Source of the DNA: Bacteroidales bacterium
GTDB lineage: Bacteria; Bacteroidota; Bacteroidia; Bacteroidales; UBA7960
DNA: 42,926 bases
Direction of reading: 5' to 3'
Assembly: GCA_019429365.1 (NCBI GenBank)
Contig: JAHYJD010000019.1
Location: 1 to 42,926, forward strand
Part shown: positions 22,736-32,200 of the stretch, piece after piece
Layout: every line of letters starts with the position of its first letter
Numbering within the stretch: the first letter of the stretch is position 1
The notes under the pieces: model-generated
The model's input: the letters and a program-made list of their open reading frames with translations, nothing else
What the model was told of the DNA's origin: nothing
Databases searched by the model: none
Translations under genes and position numbers: made by a program

Positions 22736-24178
22736 ATGGAAAGCAATCATAGGATTGAAAAAGATTTTCTGGGACAGGTCGATTTGCCGGCCGATGCCCT
22801 TTACGGGATAAATGCCTTTCGGGCAGCGCTGAACTTTCCTGACCACACGCCCTTTCTCAAGGAATGGTACCAGGCCATGGGGCTTGTTAAGCTTGCCTGC
22901 TATCGTACAGTTATATCTTTCAAGAATGCTGCTGCAGGAAAATACCCCGAGGCTAAAATGCCTGAGGCGCTGGAGATTGACTGGGAACCCCTTTGCGAGT
23001 CGGCAGCAGAAGTATCGGCCGGGAAGTATTTCGAGTACTTCATAGTGCCAGCCATACAAGGCGGGGCAGGTACATCGATCAACATGAACCTGAACGAGAT
23101 CATTGCCAACGCCAGCTTGCAAAAAATTGGTCAAGCCCCCGGAGCTTACGAAGTAATTGATCCATTTGAGCATGCCAATATTTTTCAGAGCACCAACGAT
23201 GTGGTGCCAACCGCCCTGAAGCTGGCTGTAATGCAGTTGCTTTCAAAACTGGAAGAAGGGATCAATCTTTTACGCAGCGGCATTGAAACGCATGAAACGA
23301 AGCATCGCAGCGATTTGAGAATTGCATACACCCAGATGCAGGAGGCCGTACCTTCTTCGTTCGGCATGCTTTTCAGTGCCTGGAACGATGCGCTTTCGCG
23401 CGACTGGTGGCGGGTGTCGAAATGCTTCGAACGCATCAAGGTGGTGAACCTCGGAGGGGGCGCCGCTGGCACAGGCATTGCCATACCCAGATTTTTCGTT
23501 ATGGAAGTGGTGTCCCAACTTCAGAAACTGACCAACCTGCCCATCACCCGCAGCGAGAACCTGAGCGACACCACCCAAAACCTGGATGCCCTTGTGGAGG
23601 TGCATGCCATACTTAAAGCCCATGCCGTGAACCTGGAGAAGATCGCTTCAGATATCCGCATGCTATCTTCTGATTTGAGTGGCCAGAAAGAACTTCACAT
23701 TCCGCAGCGTCAAACCGGCAGCAGTATTATGCCCGGCAAGGTAAACCCGGTAATTGCCGAGTTTGTGATCAGCACCGCCCATAAGGTTTACAGCAACGAT
23801 ATGCTGATTTCCGGACTCTGCGCCCAGGGAAGCCTCGACCTGAACCCCTATTTGCCAACCATTGGGCATGCCATCCTGGAGAGCCTGAAATTGCTTATTG
23901 CTGCCGGCGAAACCTTCAGAAAGAACCTGCTGGAAGGCATGCAGGTTGAATCGGGTCAGGCTTTTAAAAAGCTTATGCACAGCCCTTCTATTACCACGGC
24001 CCTGGTCCCTTATATCGGATATCACAAAGCCGGCGAAATGGCTGAACTGATGAAGAAAAAGGGGCTTTCAATTACCGAAGCCAATCAGGAGTTGAAGATG
24101 GTCGAGCAGAAGAAACTGGAAGAAATCCTGAAGCCCGAGAACTTGCTGAAACTGGGGTATTCGCTTAACGATCTGTAA
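22736..24178 (+). CDS. aspA: Aspartate ammonia-lyase (aspartase)
   Basis: 480 residues, normal for aspartase. The fumarase/aspartase superfamily signature GSSIMPGKVNP starts at Gly328, with the flexible-loop serine in GSS as catalytic base. Other conserved parts are FQSTNDVVPTALK and GGAGTSINMNLNEIIAN. The N-terminus RIEKDFLGQVDLPADALYG is typical of the family. The reaction is L-aspartate to fumarate plus ammonia, in the cytoplasm. Fumarase shares the fold, but the DFLG...LPADALYGI start favours aspartase. In anaerobic Bacteroidota this supplies fumarate as an electron acceptor. It is divergent from dus. Confidence 0.9.
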   Translation: MESNHRIEKDFLGQVDLPADALYGINAFRAALNFPDHTPFLKEWYQAMGLVKLACYRTVISFKNAAAGKYPEAKMPEALEIDWEPLCESAAEVSAGKYFEYFIVPAIQGGAGTSINMNLNEIIANASLQKIGQAPGAYEVIDPFEHANIFQSTNDVVPTALKLAVMQLLSKLEEGINLLRSGIETHETKHRSDLRIAYTQMQEAVPSSFGMLFSAWNDALSRDWWRVSKCFERIKVVNLGGGAAGTGIAIPRFFVMEVVSQLQKLTNLPITRSENLSDTTQNLDALVEVHAILKAHAVNLEKIASDIRMLSSDLSGQKELHIPQRQTGSSIMPGKVNPVIAEFVISTAHKVYSNDMLISGLCAQGSLDLNPYLPTIGHAILESLKLLIAAGETFRKNLLEGMQVESGQAFKKLMHSPSITTALVPYIGYHKAGEMAELMKKKGLSITEANQELKMVEQKKLEEILKPENLLKLGYSLNDL

Positions 24179-24298
24179 GGCTTAAATTTTTTTAAGGGTT
24201 AAACCAATTAGTCTGTAAATGGTCTAACCTAATATTTTTTTGTAAGATTACCACGAAATTTGAATTACTCCTTTCAATTATACCCTAAAAACCGACCC

Positions 24299-26869
24299 AT
24301 GAAGTATCTGTTAACCAGTATTTTGTCAGTCATTTTTTTCTTGTCATCTTTTAGTTCCTTTTCAGGGAAACCCTTGTCCTACTACCTCCCGGAACAAGCC
24401 TACAATGAGAAATACCCCACGCCCGAATCATTTTTTGGCTTTCAGATAGGGGAGTGGCACTTGCATCACGGGCCACTTCTTCAGTATATGGAGCTTCTGG
24501 CCGGGCTTTCTGACCGGGCCATAATTTATGAGTATGCCCGCTCCCACGAGCAGCGGCCGCTGGTACACATGATCATTACCTCGCCCGAAAACCACAGAAA
24601 CCTGGAGCAGATACGTCAGCAGCATCTTTTGCTTGCCGACCCGGCGCAATCAAATGGACTGGATGTCAGCAATATGCCCGTGGTGGTACGACTGGGCTAC
24701 GGGGTGCATGGCAACGAGCCCAGCGCCCACAACGCGGCTCCCCTGGTGGCTTACCATCTGCTGGCATCGAACAGCCCGGAGGTACTTCAGATGCTCGACA
24801 ATATGATCATCATTATTGATCCTTCGCTAAACCCCGATGGCCAGGACCGCTTTGCCAGCTGGGTGAACCGCCACCGCAGCCGCATACTGAATCCCGATCC
24901 GGCCGGTCGTGAGTTCTCAGATGTTTGGCCTGGCTCGCGCACCAACCATTACTGGTTCGACCTGAACCGCGACTGGCTGCCAGTGCAGCAACCCGAAAGC
25001 CAGGGGCGCATAAAGGAATACCACCGCTGGCTGCCCAATGTAAATACCGATCATCACGAGTTCGGGGCCAATTCCACTTTCTATTTTCAGCCCGGGGTGC
25101 CTACAAGGGGCAACCCACTAACCCCAAGGCGAACTGATGAGCTGACCATGGAAATTGCACGCTACCACGCCAAAGCCTTCGACGGAATCGGGCAGCTGTA
25201 TTATACCGAAGAAGACTTTGATGACTACTACTATGGCAAGGGTTCATCCTATCCCGATGTGCATGGAAGCATTGGTATCCTTTTCGAGCAGGCGGGCACC
25301 AAAGGCCACCGCGTGGAAACCGTTCACGGTGTGGTCGATTTCTCTGAAACGGTCCGCAACCAGGTGCTGGTATCCTTTTCTTCGCTGGAGGCCGCATATG
25401 ATATGCGCCTGACCCTGCTCGACCACCTGCGCTGGTTTTACCGATCAGGAGTGGAAGAAGCCCGCAAACTGCCTGTGCAGGCCTGGGTCTTTGGCGATAC
25501 CTACGATCAGGGCCGCAACCACCACTTTCTCGAAATACTTCACACCCACAATATTCAAATTTATAACCTGAAAGAAAGTCTGAAACTGGGCGAGCAGGTG
25601 TTTAAGCCAGGTTCTTCATGGCTGGTGCCGCTCGATCAGCCCCAGTCGCGCCTGCTGCGAAGCCTCTTCGAAACGATTAAGGAATTTGAAGACAGCCTTT
25701 TTTACGATGTGTCGACCTGGACGCTTCCGCTGGCATTTAATCTCCCTTTCGGGGAAATAACCTCAGCCAGGCAGTTGTCGGCCGCCATGGGCGGCCTGCT
25801 TACAGAGTTGCCTGAACCTGCCGGATCGGTAGAAGGTGGAAACAGCAGCTATGCCTATGTTTTTTCCTGGGACGACTATTACGCGCCCAAAGCTTTATAT
25901 TTTCTGCAGCAACATGGCCTCAGAACACGGGTAGCCACGCAACCCTTTTCCATGAAAATGGGAAATGAAGAAAGGGAATTTGGCTATGGAAGTATCCTGG
26001 TTCCTGTGCAAATGCAGGATGCAGATACTGCCAGGGTATTTGAACTGATGCAGCAGGCAACAAAACTCGCGGGCATCAAAGCCTTTGCTATTGAAACAAG
26101 TCTTTCGTCCCAGGGGACCAACCTGGGTAGCAGCGCCTTAATGACCCTGAGAAAACCTGAAATACTTATGCTGGTAGGGCAAGGCACCAATAGCCGTGAA
26201 GCCGGCGAGATATGGCATTTGCTCGATCAGCGCTTCGACATGCCGGTGAGCATGGTGGAGGTGGGTCGTTTCAACAACCTCGATCTGTCGCGTTACAATA
26301 CTATTGTATTGGTGTCGGGTTCTTACGGCGACATCAGCCAGGGGGGGCGTGAGTCGCTCGATCGCTGGTTGCGCAATGGCGGCACCCTGGTTGCTTTGGG
26401 AAATGCCAACAACTGGTTGGAGCGCAGTGGTCTGGCAAAAATTGAGTTTGCGAAGGTGCCCGAAATTACCGACCCTGTCATGCTGCCTTATGCCGACCGC
26501 AGCCGCCATCTGGGCGCCCGCCGAAATCCTGGCAGCATTTTTAGTGCTAAGCTCGACATTACCCATCCTATTGGATTTGGCATGCGCAACGAAACCATTC
26601 CGGTGTTCATCTCAGGAAATACTTTCGCAAAGCCCGACAGCAGCGCTTTTGCCAATCCGCTAATATATCCCGAAAATAACCTGATGAGCGGTTATATTTT
26701 TGAACCCTTCCGGCCCATGATCGAAAACTCCGCTGGCATCCTGATCAATAGCAGGGGGCGCGGAACCATCATTTCTTTCCTGGACAATCCCAACACCCGG
26801 GGCTTCTGGTTTGGCACCAACCGCCTCTTTATGAATGCCCTGTTCTTTGGGCCGATTATAAGAAGATAA
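24299..26869 (+). CDS. Secreted M14-family zinc carboxypeptidase with C-terminal amidotransferase-like domain
   Basis: 856 residues from the ATG at 24299, chosen because the signal peptide (KYLLTSILSVIFFLSSFSS) starts there; the frame opens 13 codons earlier. Zinc ligands are His137 and Glu140 in GVHGNE, plus His252 or His253 in DHHEFG; the catalytic glutamate is probably Glu330 in GILFEQAG. Residues about 520-760 look like a class I glutamine amidotransferase-type fold, with ILMLVGQGTNSREAGEIWHL and LVSGSYGDISQGG. That layout is known for large Bacteroidota M14 proteins. It would trim peptides in the periplasm or outside the cell. There is no T9SS tail. Confidence 0.9.
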   Translation: MKYLLTSILSVIFFLSSFSSFSGKPLSYYLPEQAYNEKYPTPESFFGFQIGEWHLHHGPLLQYMELLAGLSDRAIIYEYARSHEQRPLVHMIITSPENHRNLEQIRQQHLLLADPAQSNGLDVSNMPVVVRLGYGVHGNEPSAHNAAPLVAYHLLASNSPEVLQMLDNMIIIIDPSLNPDGQDRFASWVNRHRSRILNPDPAGREFSDVWPGSRTNHYWFDLNRDWLPVQQPESQGRIKEYHRWLPNVNTDHHEFGANSTFYFQPGVPTRGNPLTPRRTDELTMEIARYHAKAFDGIGQLYYTEEDFDDYYYGKGSSYPDVHGSIGILFEQAGTKGHRVETVHGVVDFSETVRNQVLVSFSSLEAAYDMRLTLLDHLRWFYRSGVEEARKLPVQAWVFGDTYDQGRNHHFLEILHTHNIQIYNLKESLKLGEQVFKPGSSWLVPLDQPQSRLLRSLFETIKEFEDSLFYDVSTWTLPLAFNLPFGEITSARQLSAAMGGLLTELPEPAGSVEGGNSSYAYVFSWDDYYAPKALYFLQQHGLRTRVATQPFSMKMGNEEREFGYGSILVPVQMQDADTARVFELMQQATKLAGIKAFAIETSLSSQGTNLGSSALMTLRKPEILMLVGQGTNSREAGEIWHLLDQRFDMPVSMVEVGRFNNLDLSRYNTIVLVSGSYGDISQGGRESLDRWLRNGGTLVALGNANNWLERSGLAKIEFAKVPEITDPVMLPYADRSRHLGARRNPGSIFSAKLDITHPIGFGMRNETIPVFISGNTFAKPDSSAFANPLIYPENNLMSGYIFEPFRPMIENSAGILINSRGRGTIISFLDNPNTRGFWFGTNRLFMNALFFGPIIRR

Positions 26870-26884
26870 TCAGCTATCAGCTGA
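26870..26884. terminator. Small hairpin between convergent genes
   Basis: TCAGCT-ATC-AGCTGA is a perfect inverted repeat next to the M14 stop codon, between convergent genes. It lacks a T-run, so a terminator role is uncertain. Confidence 0.25.
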
Positions 26885-26904
26885 AATACGTTTAATTCTG
26901 AGCC

Positions 26905-27873
26905 CTAATAATATATAGGTCTGACCCTGAATCCATTTATGCGATTGTATTCCAGGGCAGGAGCAGGAAATTTTAAAACATTAAACAGGTATAGGAAACC
27001 TCTTAAATAGGGGTTTTTTATATTCATCTGTGCAACATCCACATCCAAAGAAAGGAAATACTGGCGGTATCGCTCAACATGAGGATATTCCGGAAGGTTG
27101 AACTCCCGGTCGGTCATTCCTCCGGCACTTTGGCCAATAGATATGCACAACCAGGCCGGGAAGGCTTCAATTCCTGTTAGCCTGTTTATGGAGCCCGAGA
27201 CCCAGTATGTATGCCCGTTATAATCAAGAAAAAAACTTTTTATTGGGGTTTCGCCCAATTCAACCGGATTATAATGGCTGTAACCGGAAGGGGAATATGA
27301 AAATTTTAATCGGATGAACTGCTCATCCCAAATTGCTTCCTGGGTCACAAACATTGCCGCTCCGGCAGCATTTGCCGCAATGTCGCCCCACGAAAATCCG
27401 TAACCTTCGTAAAATCCATCCCAAATATCAACAGGTGCCTGAAGGAAAAACCCCATACTACCACCAAACCATAATGCGGTTTTTTTTGGATAACCTGCCC
27501 ATCTCAAAGCATGGTAGGCGGTAGAACTTTCATGGAAACCAGAAAAGGCATGCCCGCGCTTGTCCATTTGCAGCCAGTGCCCGTTATCATTGTAAAAGTG
27601 GAAAGGAGCCCTGGTTTTGCCACGGTACCAGATATATTCCATGAAGAGTATCATTCCGGTATAAGTGGTTGCCATTCCCCCAACTGAAATAAGAGCCCGG
27701 TTTCTCATCACGCTGTCAGGGTATTCATAACCATAGGGGTTTTCAGGAATGGCTCTATGGTTAAATTGAGGAAATACTGCAAAAGCGTAAAGGAAAAAAG
27801 CAGTAAAAAAAGATGTAGTAACAAGCTGAAAATTATTCCTCCGTGACCCTAGTAAGAATTCAACTATTTTCAT
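26905..27873 (-). CDS. DUF2279 family protein
   Basis: 322 residues. A hydrophobic segment near residues 17-34 acts as signal or anchor. Family features are DKRGHAFSGFHESSTAYHALRW, then WFGGSMGFFLQAPVDIWDGF and SWGDIAANAAGAAMF, as in DUF2279/YfiM-like proteins of Bacteroidota, which are thought to be membrane or periplasmic and have no known function. It lies 54 bp after the pirin stop and so is likely second in a two-gene operon. Confidence 0.8.
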   Translation of the reverse strand: MKIVEFLLGSRRNNFQLVTTSFFTAFFLYAFAVFPQFNHRAIPENPYGYEYPDSVMRNRALISVGGMATTYTGMILFMEYIWYRGKTRAPFHFYNDNGHWLQMDKRGHAFSGFHESSTAYHALRWAGYPKKTALWFGGSMGFFLQAPVDIWDGFYEGYGFSWGDIAANAAGAAMFVTQEAIWDEQFIRLKFSYSPSGYSHYNPVELGETPIKSFFLDYNGHTYWVSGSINRLTGIEAFPAWLCISIGQSAGGMTDREFNLPEYPHVERYRQYFLSLDVDVAQMNIKNPYLRGFLYLFNVLKFPAPALEYNRINGFRVRPIYY

Positions 27874-27927
27874 AGAATGAATTTTTAAGGTTTGAAAATT
27901 AATTATAGTGTTTGAACAGCTCCCAAA

Positions 27928-28944
27928 TTAGGGTTTTTCCTCCTTTCCGTCTGCATATTTTGCGAAGCGGCCGGCGTTGCGGCCGTGCACATTGTCGTAA
28001 CGCGGCCATGGCCAGCCACCAAACTGGGTGCGCCTGAAATCGCTGAATGCCTTGTGTATCTCCTCCTGGGTATTCATGACAAAAGGCCCGTACTGCGCCA
28101 CTGGCTCTGCAATGGGCTTGGCCTGCAATAGTAGCATTCGGCATTCCAGTTTTCCGGCGCCAATGATAATATCCATATCGCCGAGCAGTTCTGCTGACTG
28201 GTAGTTGCTTACCTCAATGCCGGCAATATCAATTTGGTCGCCCAGGTAAAAGTACAGGGTACGTTCCACCTCGGGTTCTGCAGCAGGCAAGGTCCATTTG
28301 GCACCGGGCTCCATTTTGATGAGCCAAATGGCCACCTCGTTTTCGGACCTGGCAGCGTATGAATCGGGGGCAGGGGAAGGTGCTGTATATTGATCCAGCT
28401 TCCCGGCAATCAAAGTCACCTCAGTGGCTTTCCCTTGGTTGTCTTTCTGGATTACTTTTGGGATATCTTCATTCCATAGCATTTTGAAATGTGGTGGAAC
28501 AAATTTGTTTTTTGCCGGAAGATTAATCCATATCTGGAACAGCTCCAATGGATTGCCCATTTCTTTGTTTAGCAACGGAAACATTTCGCTGTGCTGCAGG
28601 CCACTTCCGGCGGTCATCCATTGCACATCGCCGAAGCCATAGCGGCCGGCAGCACCGTGCGAGTCGCTGTGATCAACAAAACCTTCAAGTACCACGGTTA
28701 CTGTTTCAAAGCCCCGGTGGGGGTGCGCCGGGAAGCCCGGAATGGTTTCGCCATGATACATGCGCCAGCCATCCTTTATGGTGAAGTCCTGACCCAGGTT
28801 GCGGCCAGCAAGTGAGGCAGCAGGCCCGAATTGATCGTTGGCCCGCGGATAATCATCCTTGTGGTGTACGCAGAACAAAAAAGGGTCGCGGGTTTCCCAC
28901 ATAAAGCCCAGCGGCTTGATGTTGATGATGGCTTTGTTATACAT
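27928..28944 (-). CDS. Pirin family protein
   Basis: 338 residues from the ATG at 28944. A frame extension to 29001 exists, but it contains the promoter-like TACATTTA and would add 19 residues that do not look like pirin. Bicupin features are FPAHPHRGFETVTVVLEGFV (metal-binding histidines in HPHRG), DHSDSHGAAG and GDVQWMTAGSGLQHSE with the third histidine. The second cupin follows from about residue 200. Pirins are cytoplasmic iron proteins, some with quercetin dioxygenase activity; the role here is unknown. The protein is longer than the usual 230-300 residues. Confidence 0.88.
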   Translation of the reverse strand: MYNKAIINIKPLGFMWETRDPFLFCVHHKDDYPRANDQFGPAASLAGRNLGQDFTIKDGWRMYHGETIPGFPAHPHRGFETVTVVLEGFVDHSDSHGAAGRYGFGDVQWMTAGSGLQHSEMFPLLNKEMGNPLELFQIWINLPAKNKFVPPHFKMLWNEDIPKVIQKDNQGKATEVTLIAGKLDQYTAPSPAPDSYAARSENEVAIWLIKMEPGAKWTLPAAEPEVERTLYFYLGDQIDIAGIEVSNYQSAELLGDMDIIIGAGKLECRMLLLQAKPIAEPVAQYGPFVMNTQEEIHKAFSDFRRTQFGGWPWPRYDNVHGRNAGRFAKYADGKEEKP

Positions 28945-29070
28945 GGCGGTGAATTTTTGTGATGGTTTCTTTGGGTAAATGTAAGAAAAGCAAACATTCA
29001 CGCCAAAATTTCAATACAATAAACCTTTGATATGGGAATCCTTTTGATAATAATTAAGCTGTTTTAATAT

Positions 29071-29078
29071 TAATTTTG
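29071..29078 (+). promoter_or_regulatory. Candidate -7 promoter element for adhesin operon
   Basis: TAATTTTG matches TAnnTTTG, with TTTG 24 nt upstream (a little far). If used, the 5' leader before the 29294 ATG is about 210 nt. Confidence 0.3.
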
Positions 29079-29242
29079 TCGGAACCTCTGAAATAATGTC
29101 TATTATTTTAAAAATTAAAACTATTAGTCCTTGCTTTTTCCGTATCTTCTTATTAATTTTCGCGACCCTTAAGGTGCATTTAGGCGAAAAAAAGATGCTT
29201 TTCATGTTAAGCAACTTTCGGAAATATTAACAGGAGGATAAA

Positions 29243-29278
29243 ATGCGTATTTCGGGGCCCTTGAATTCCACATTCTAA
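29243..29278 (+). CDS. Possible 11-residue leader peptide ORF
   Basis: ATG at 29243 is preceded by AGGAGG (29232-29237) with a five-base spacer. It encodes MRISGPLNSTF, then TAA, 15 bp before the adhesin ATG. The SD is the best I see in the window, while the adhesin ATG itself has none. It may be a translated leader that sets adhesin expression, or a chance site. No homologue is known to me. Confidence 0.4.
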   Translation: MRISGPLNSTF

Positions 29279-29293
29279 CCAAATCCGGACGAC

Positions 29294-32200
29294 ATGAAAA
29301 AGCCCTTTACCCTTCTCACCGGAATCCTGCTTTTTTCTTTGAATTTTCCAGCCTTTGCAAGCCAAAATGCTGCATTGGAATCTGGCTTTTTAGCGGGTGA
29401 TTATTCCAAATTTATTTATCACGAAAATTTCGACAGCCCGGTTTTTCCGCCACCGGGCTATGCTTCCAATATTATTTCCGGAGTGGGCAATTGGGTTTGG
29501 AAAACCCAGGGAACATTTCCCACGGCCTTTCCTCAGGATGGCCAGGGTTTGATCAGTTATGAGTCGTTTTTGTGGGATGCAGGCAGTTCGGCCGTGCTGA
29601 TCACTCCACAAATCAACGTTCCTGCTGCAAATTACCGCATCCGTTTTTCAATGTACCGCGATGCTTCAAACCCCGCTGCACTCGACAGGCTTGTAGTACT
29701 CGCTAACGACCGGAATACCAACCTGGGCAATGCCACTACTCTTGGGATGGTGCACCGACATATTGACGCAACGCCTGCCGTTGCTGAGGAGGGTTGGTAT
29801 TATTTCGATTTTCCTGTTGGAATGAGCGGGAATGTATATTTCTTTTTTCAAGCTTTCAGCCAGAACGGTGCCAATATTCATCTGGATGCATTCTTTTTAG
29901 AACTCGTCCCAGCGGGTGTGCCTTCACTGGGTGTGATTCCTCCGGCTATCGATTTTGGTCCGGTTCCCGTTGGTTATGTGCCTGACAACGAGCAGATAAA
30001 GCTTTGGAATATAGGTGATGGAACCCTGACAATTAACCAGGAGGACATTACTATTACAGGTACTGACGCCAGTGCATTTTCCATTTTGGGAGCTGTTTTC
30101 CCAATCCAGTTGCAAAAATATCAGTCTTTTACGCTGCAAATGGGCTTTTCTCCGACCTCAGCCGGTGTTAAAAATGCCAGCCTGAGCATTAACCACAATG
30201 GCACCAATTCTCCTTACTCTGTGCCAATTACAGCCGATTGCTACAATCCGCTGAATTATTTCTTTGAAAATTTTGATGGAGTAGGAGCACCCTTTCTACC
30301 GCCCATTTGGAATAAAATTGTGCAGTCGACCAGTGCGAATGCCTTTGTTGGCACTTTTACGGACGCAACGCCTGCTTCTCCGCCCAATCACGTAAGGATG
30401 TTCAACTCGAACGATAATGACGCACAGTTACTGTTGGTTACACCGGCCGTTTCGGGCTTTGACGACAACTGGCTGGGCTTTAAGGCCAAAACCTTCTCCT
30501 CTAATCAGTTGCTGAAAATCGGCACCCTGGCCGACCCCCGAAACCCTGAAACTTTTGAAGAAATTGAAAGGGTCATTGTGCCTGCAGGCACTTATACACA
30601 GTTTTATATTCCCTTTACTGACTATGACGGATCAAACCAGTTTTTGGCTTTGTTGCATGGCCTGGGAGGTACCAACCGTTCCATTTATATTGACGATGTG
30701 GTTTGGGAAGCCATGCCGCTCGACCCGGTTTTTTCTGTATCACCCACCAGCCATGATTTCGGGCCGGTATTAATTGGGGCTACTTCGGCTGCTCAAAGCT
30801 TTACCATCAGAAATGTGGGTGGAGGAAAACTTATTATTAACCCAAGTGATATAACACTAACGGGTCCCGATGCTGGCGATTTTGTACTTAATAATCTTTC
30901 CACTTCAGTGGAATTGACTTATAACCAGACGGCCACTTTCAGTGTTTTCTTTTCTCCCGCTTCGCAGGGTACCAAGCAGGCAAGTATTTTTATAAATGAT
31001 AATATCTTAGATATACCTCACGAAATAGCCCTCAGCGGATTTGCTTTCAGCAACGTGGTTGAAAGCTTTCCCTGGACTGAGACTTTTGAGGATAACTCCA
31101 GCACCCGGCCGGCATGGACCCAGATCCGTGAAGTAGGTTCAGCTTTCTGGACTTTCGCCGCCGGTTCAATTCACAATGTCAGCACTGCTGGTAATATTAC
31201 TACTGCATACGATGGTGAATTAAATGCGCGTTTTGTGTCCCTTAATGCCACCAACTCCCCCATTACCAAACTTATTACTCCATTTTTAGATTTGGCAGGA
31301 ACACCCGATCCCGGCATAATATTTTATTTGGGTCAGCAATCATATTTAGAACTTCAGAATGAAACCAAAGTATATTATCGTATCAGCGAATCCGACCCTT
31401 GGGTTCAACTGGCTCATTATACCGAAAACATTTCTGAGTGGACAAGAAAATACCTTGCATTGCCCAATTCCAGCAGCACTTACCAGGTGGCTTTCGAGGG
31501 CATAAACAACCGAGGCCGTGCCAATGTGCTCGACGAGGTTTCTGTTTGCCCTGAACTTTTACCGGTAAGTGTTAGCATTACAGCCGATCTGAACGAGGTT
31601 TGTGCGGGCTCGGTAGTTCATTTTAACGCCATTCCTGTAAATGGAGGAGTGGCTCCGGAATATCAGTGGAAAGTGAACGGAAATAACATGGGTACAAATA
31701 ATTCCGTGTTTTCATACACTCCTGCCAATGGAGATCAGGTGTCGGTAGTCCTAACTTCCAGCGAAGTTTGTACCATTAACCATGAGGCAGCAAGCAATGT
31801 GATAGAAATGCAGGTCTATCCTGTTTTACCGGTGAGTGTCAGCATTACAGCCGACCAGACCGAGATTTGCGAAGGCGAAACAGTGACTTTTTCTGCATTT
31901 CCTGATAATGGCGGAGACAACCCATTTTACCAATGGAAGGTTAACGGAGAGGAAGTAGGCCCAAACAGCCCTGTTTTCTCTTATTTGCCTTCCAATGACG
32001 ATCAGGTAGCAGTGGTTCTTTCTTCGAGCGAGATTTGTACTTCTGGCAATCCTGCCACCAGCAACCTGATTACCCTTACCGTGGCCCCACTCATGCCGGT
32101 CAGCGTTACCATAGAAGCCAGCCAGACGGAGGTTTGCCAGGGAAGTCTGGTTACTTTCACAGCCACACCTTTCAATGGAGGAACAGCACCCCATTATCAG

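Larger units (their letters stand above)
28945..29293. other. Intergenic region and long 5' leader of the giant adhesin gene
   Basis: About 350 bp. It contains the divergent pirin promoter area, a candidate -7 box TAATTTTG (29071-29078), a hairpin TTTTCGC (29157-29163) / GCGAAAA (29184-29190) whose 20-base loop includes CCTTAAGG, and an 11-codon ORF with a perfect SD (29243-29278). Confidence 0.5.
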
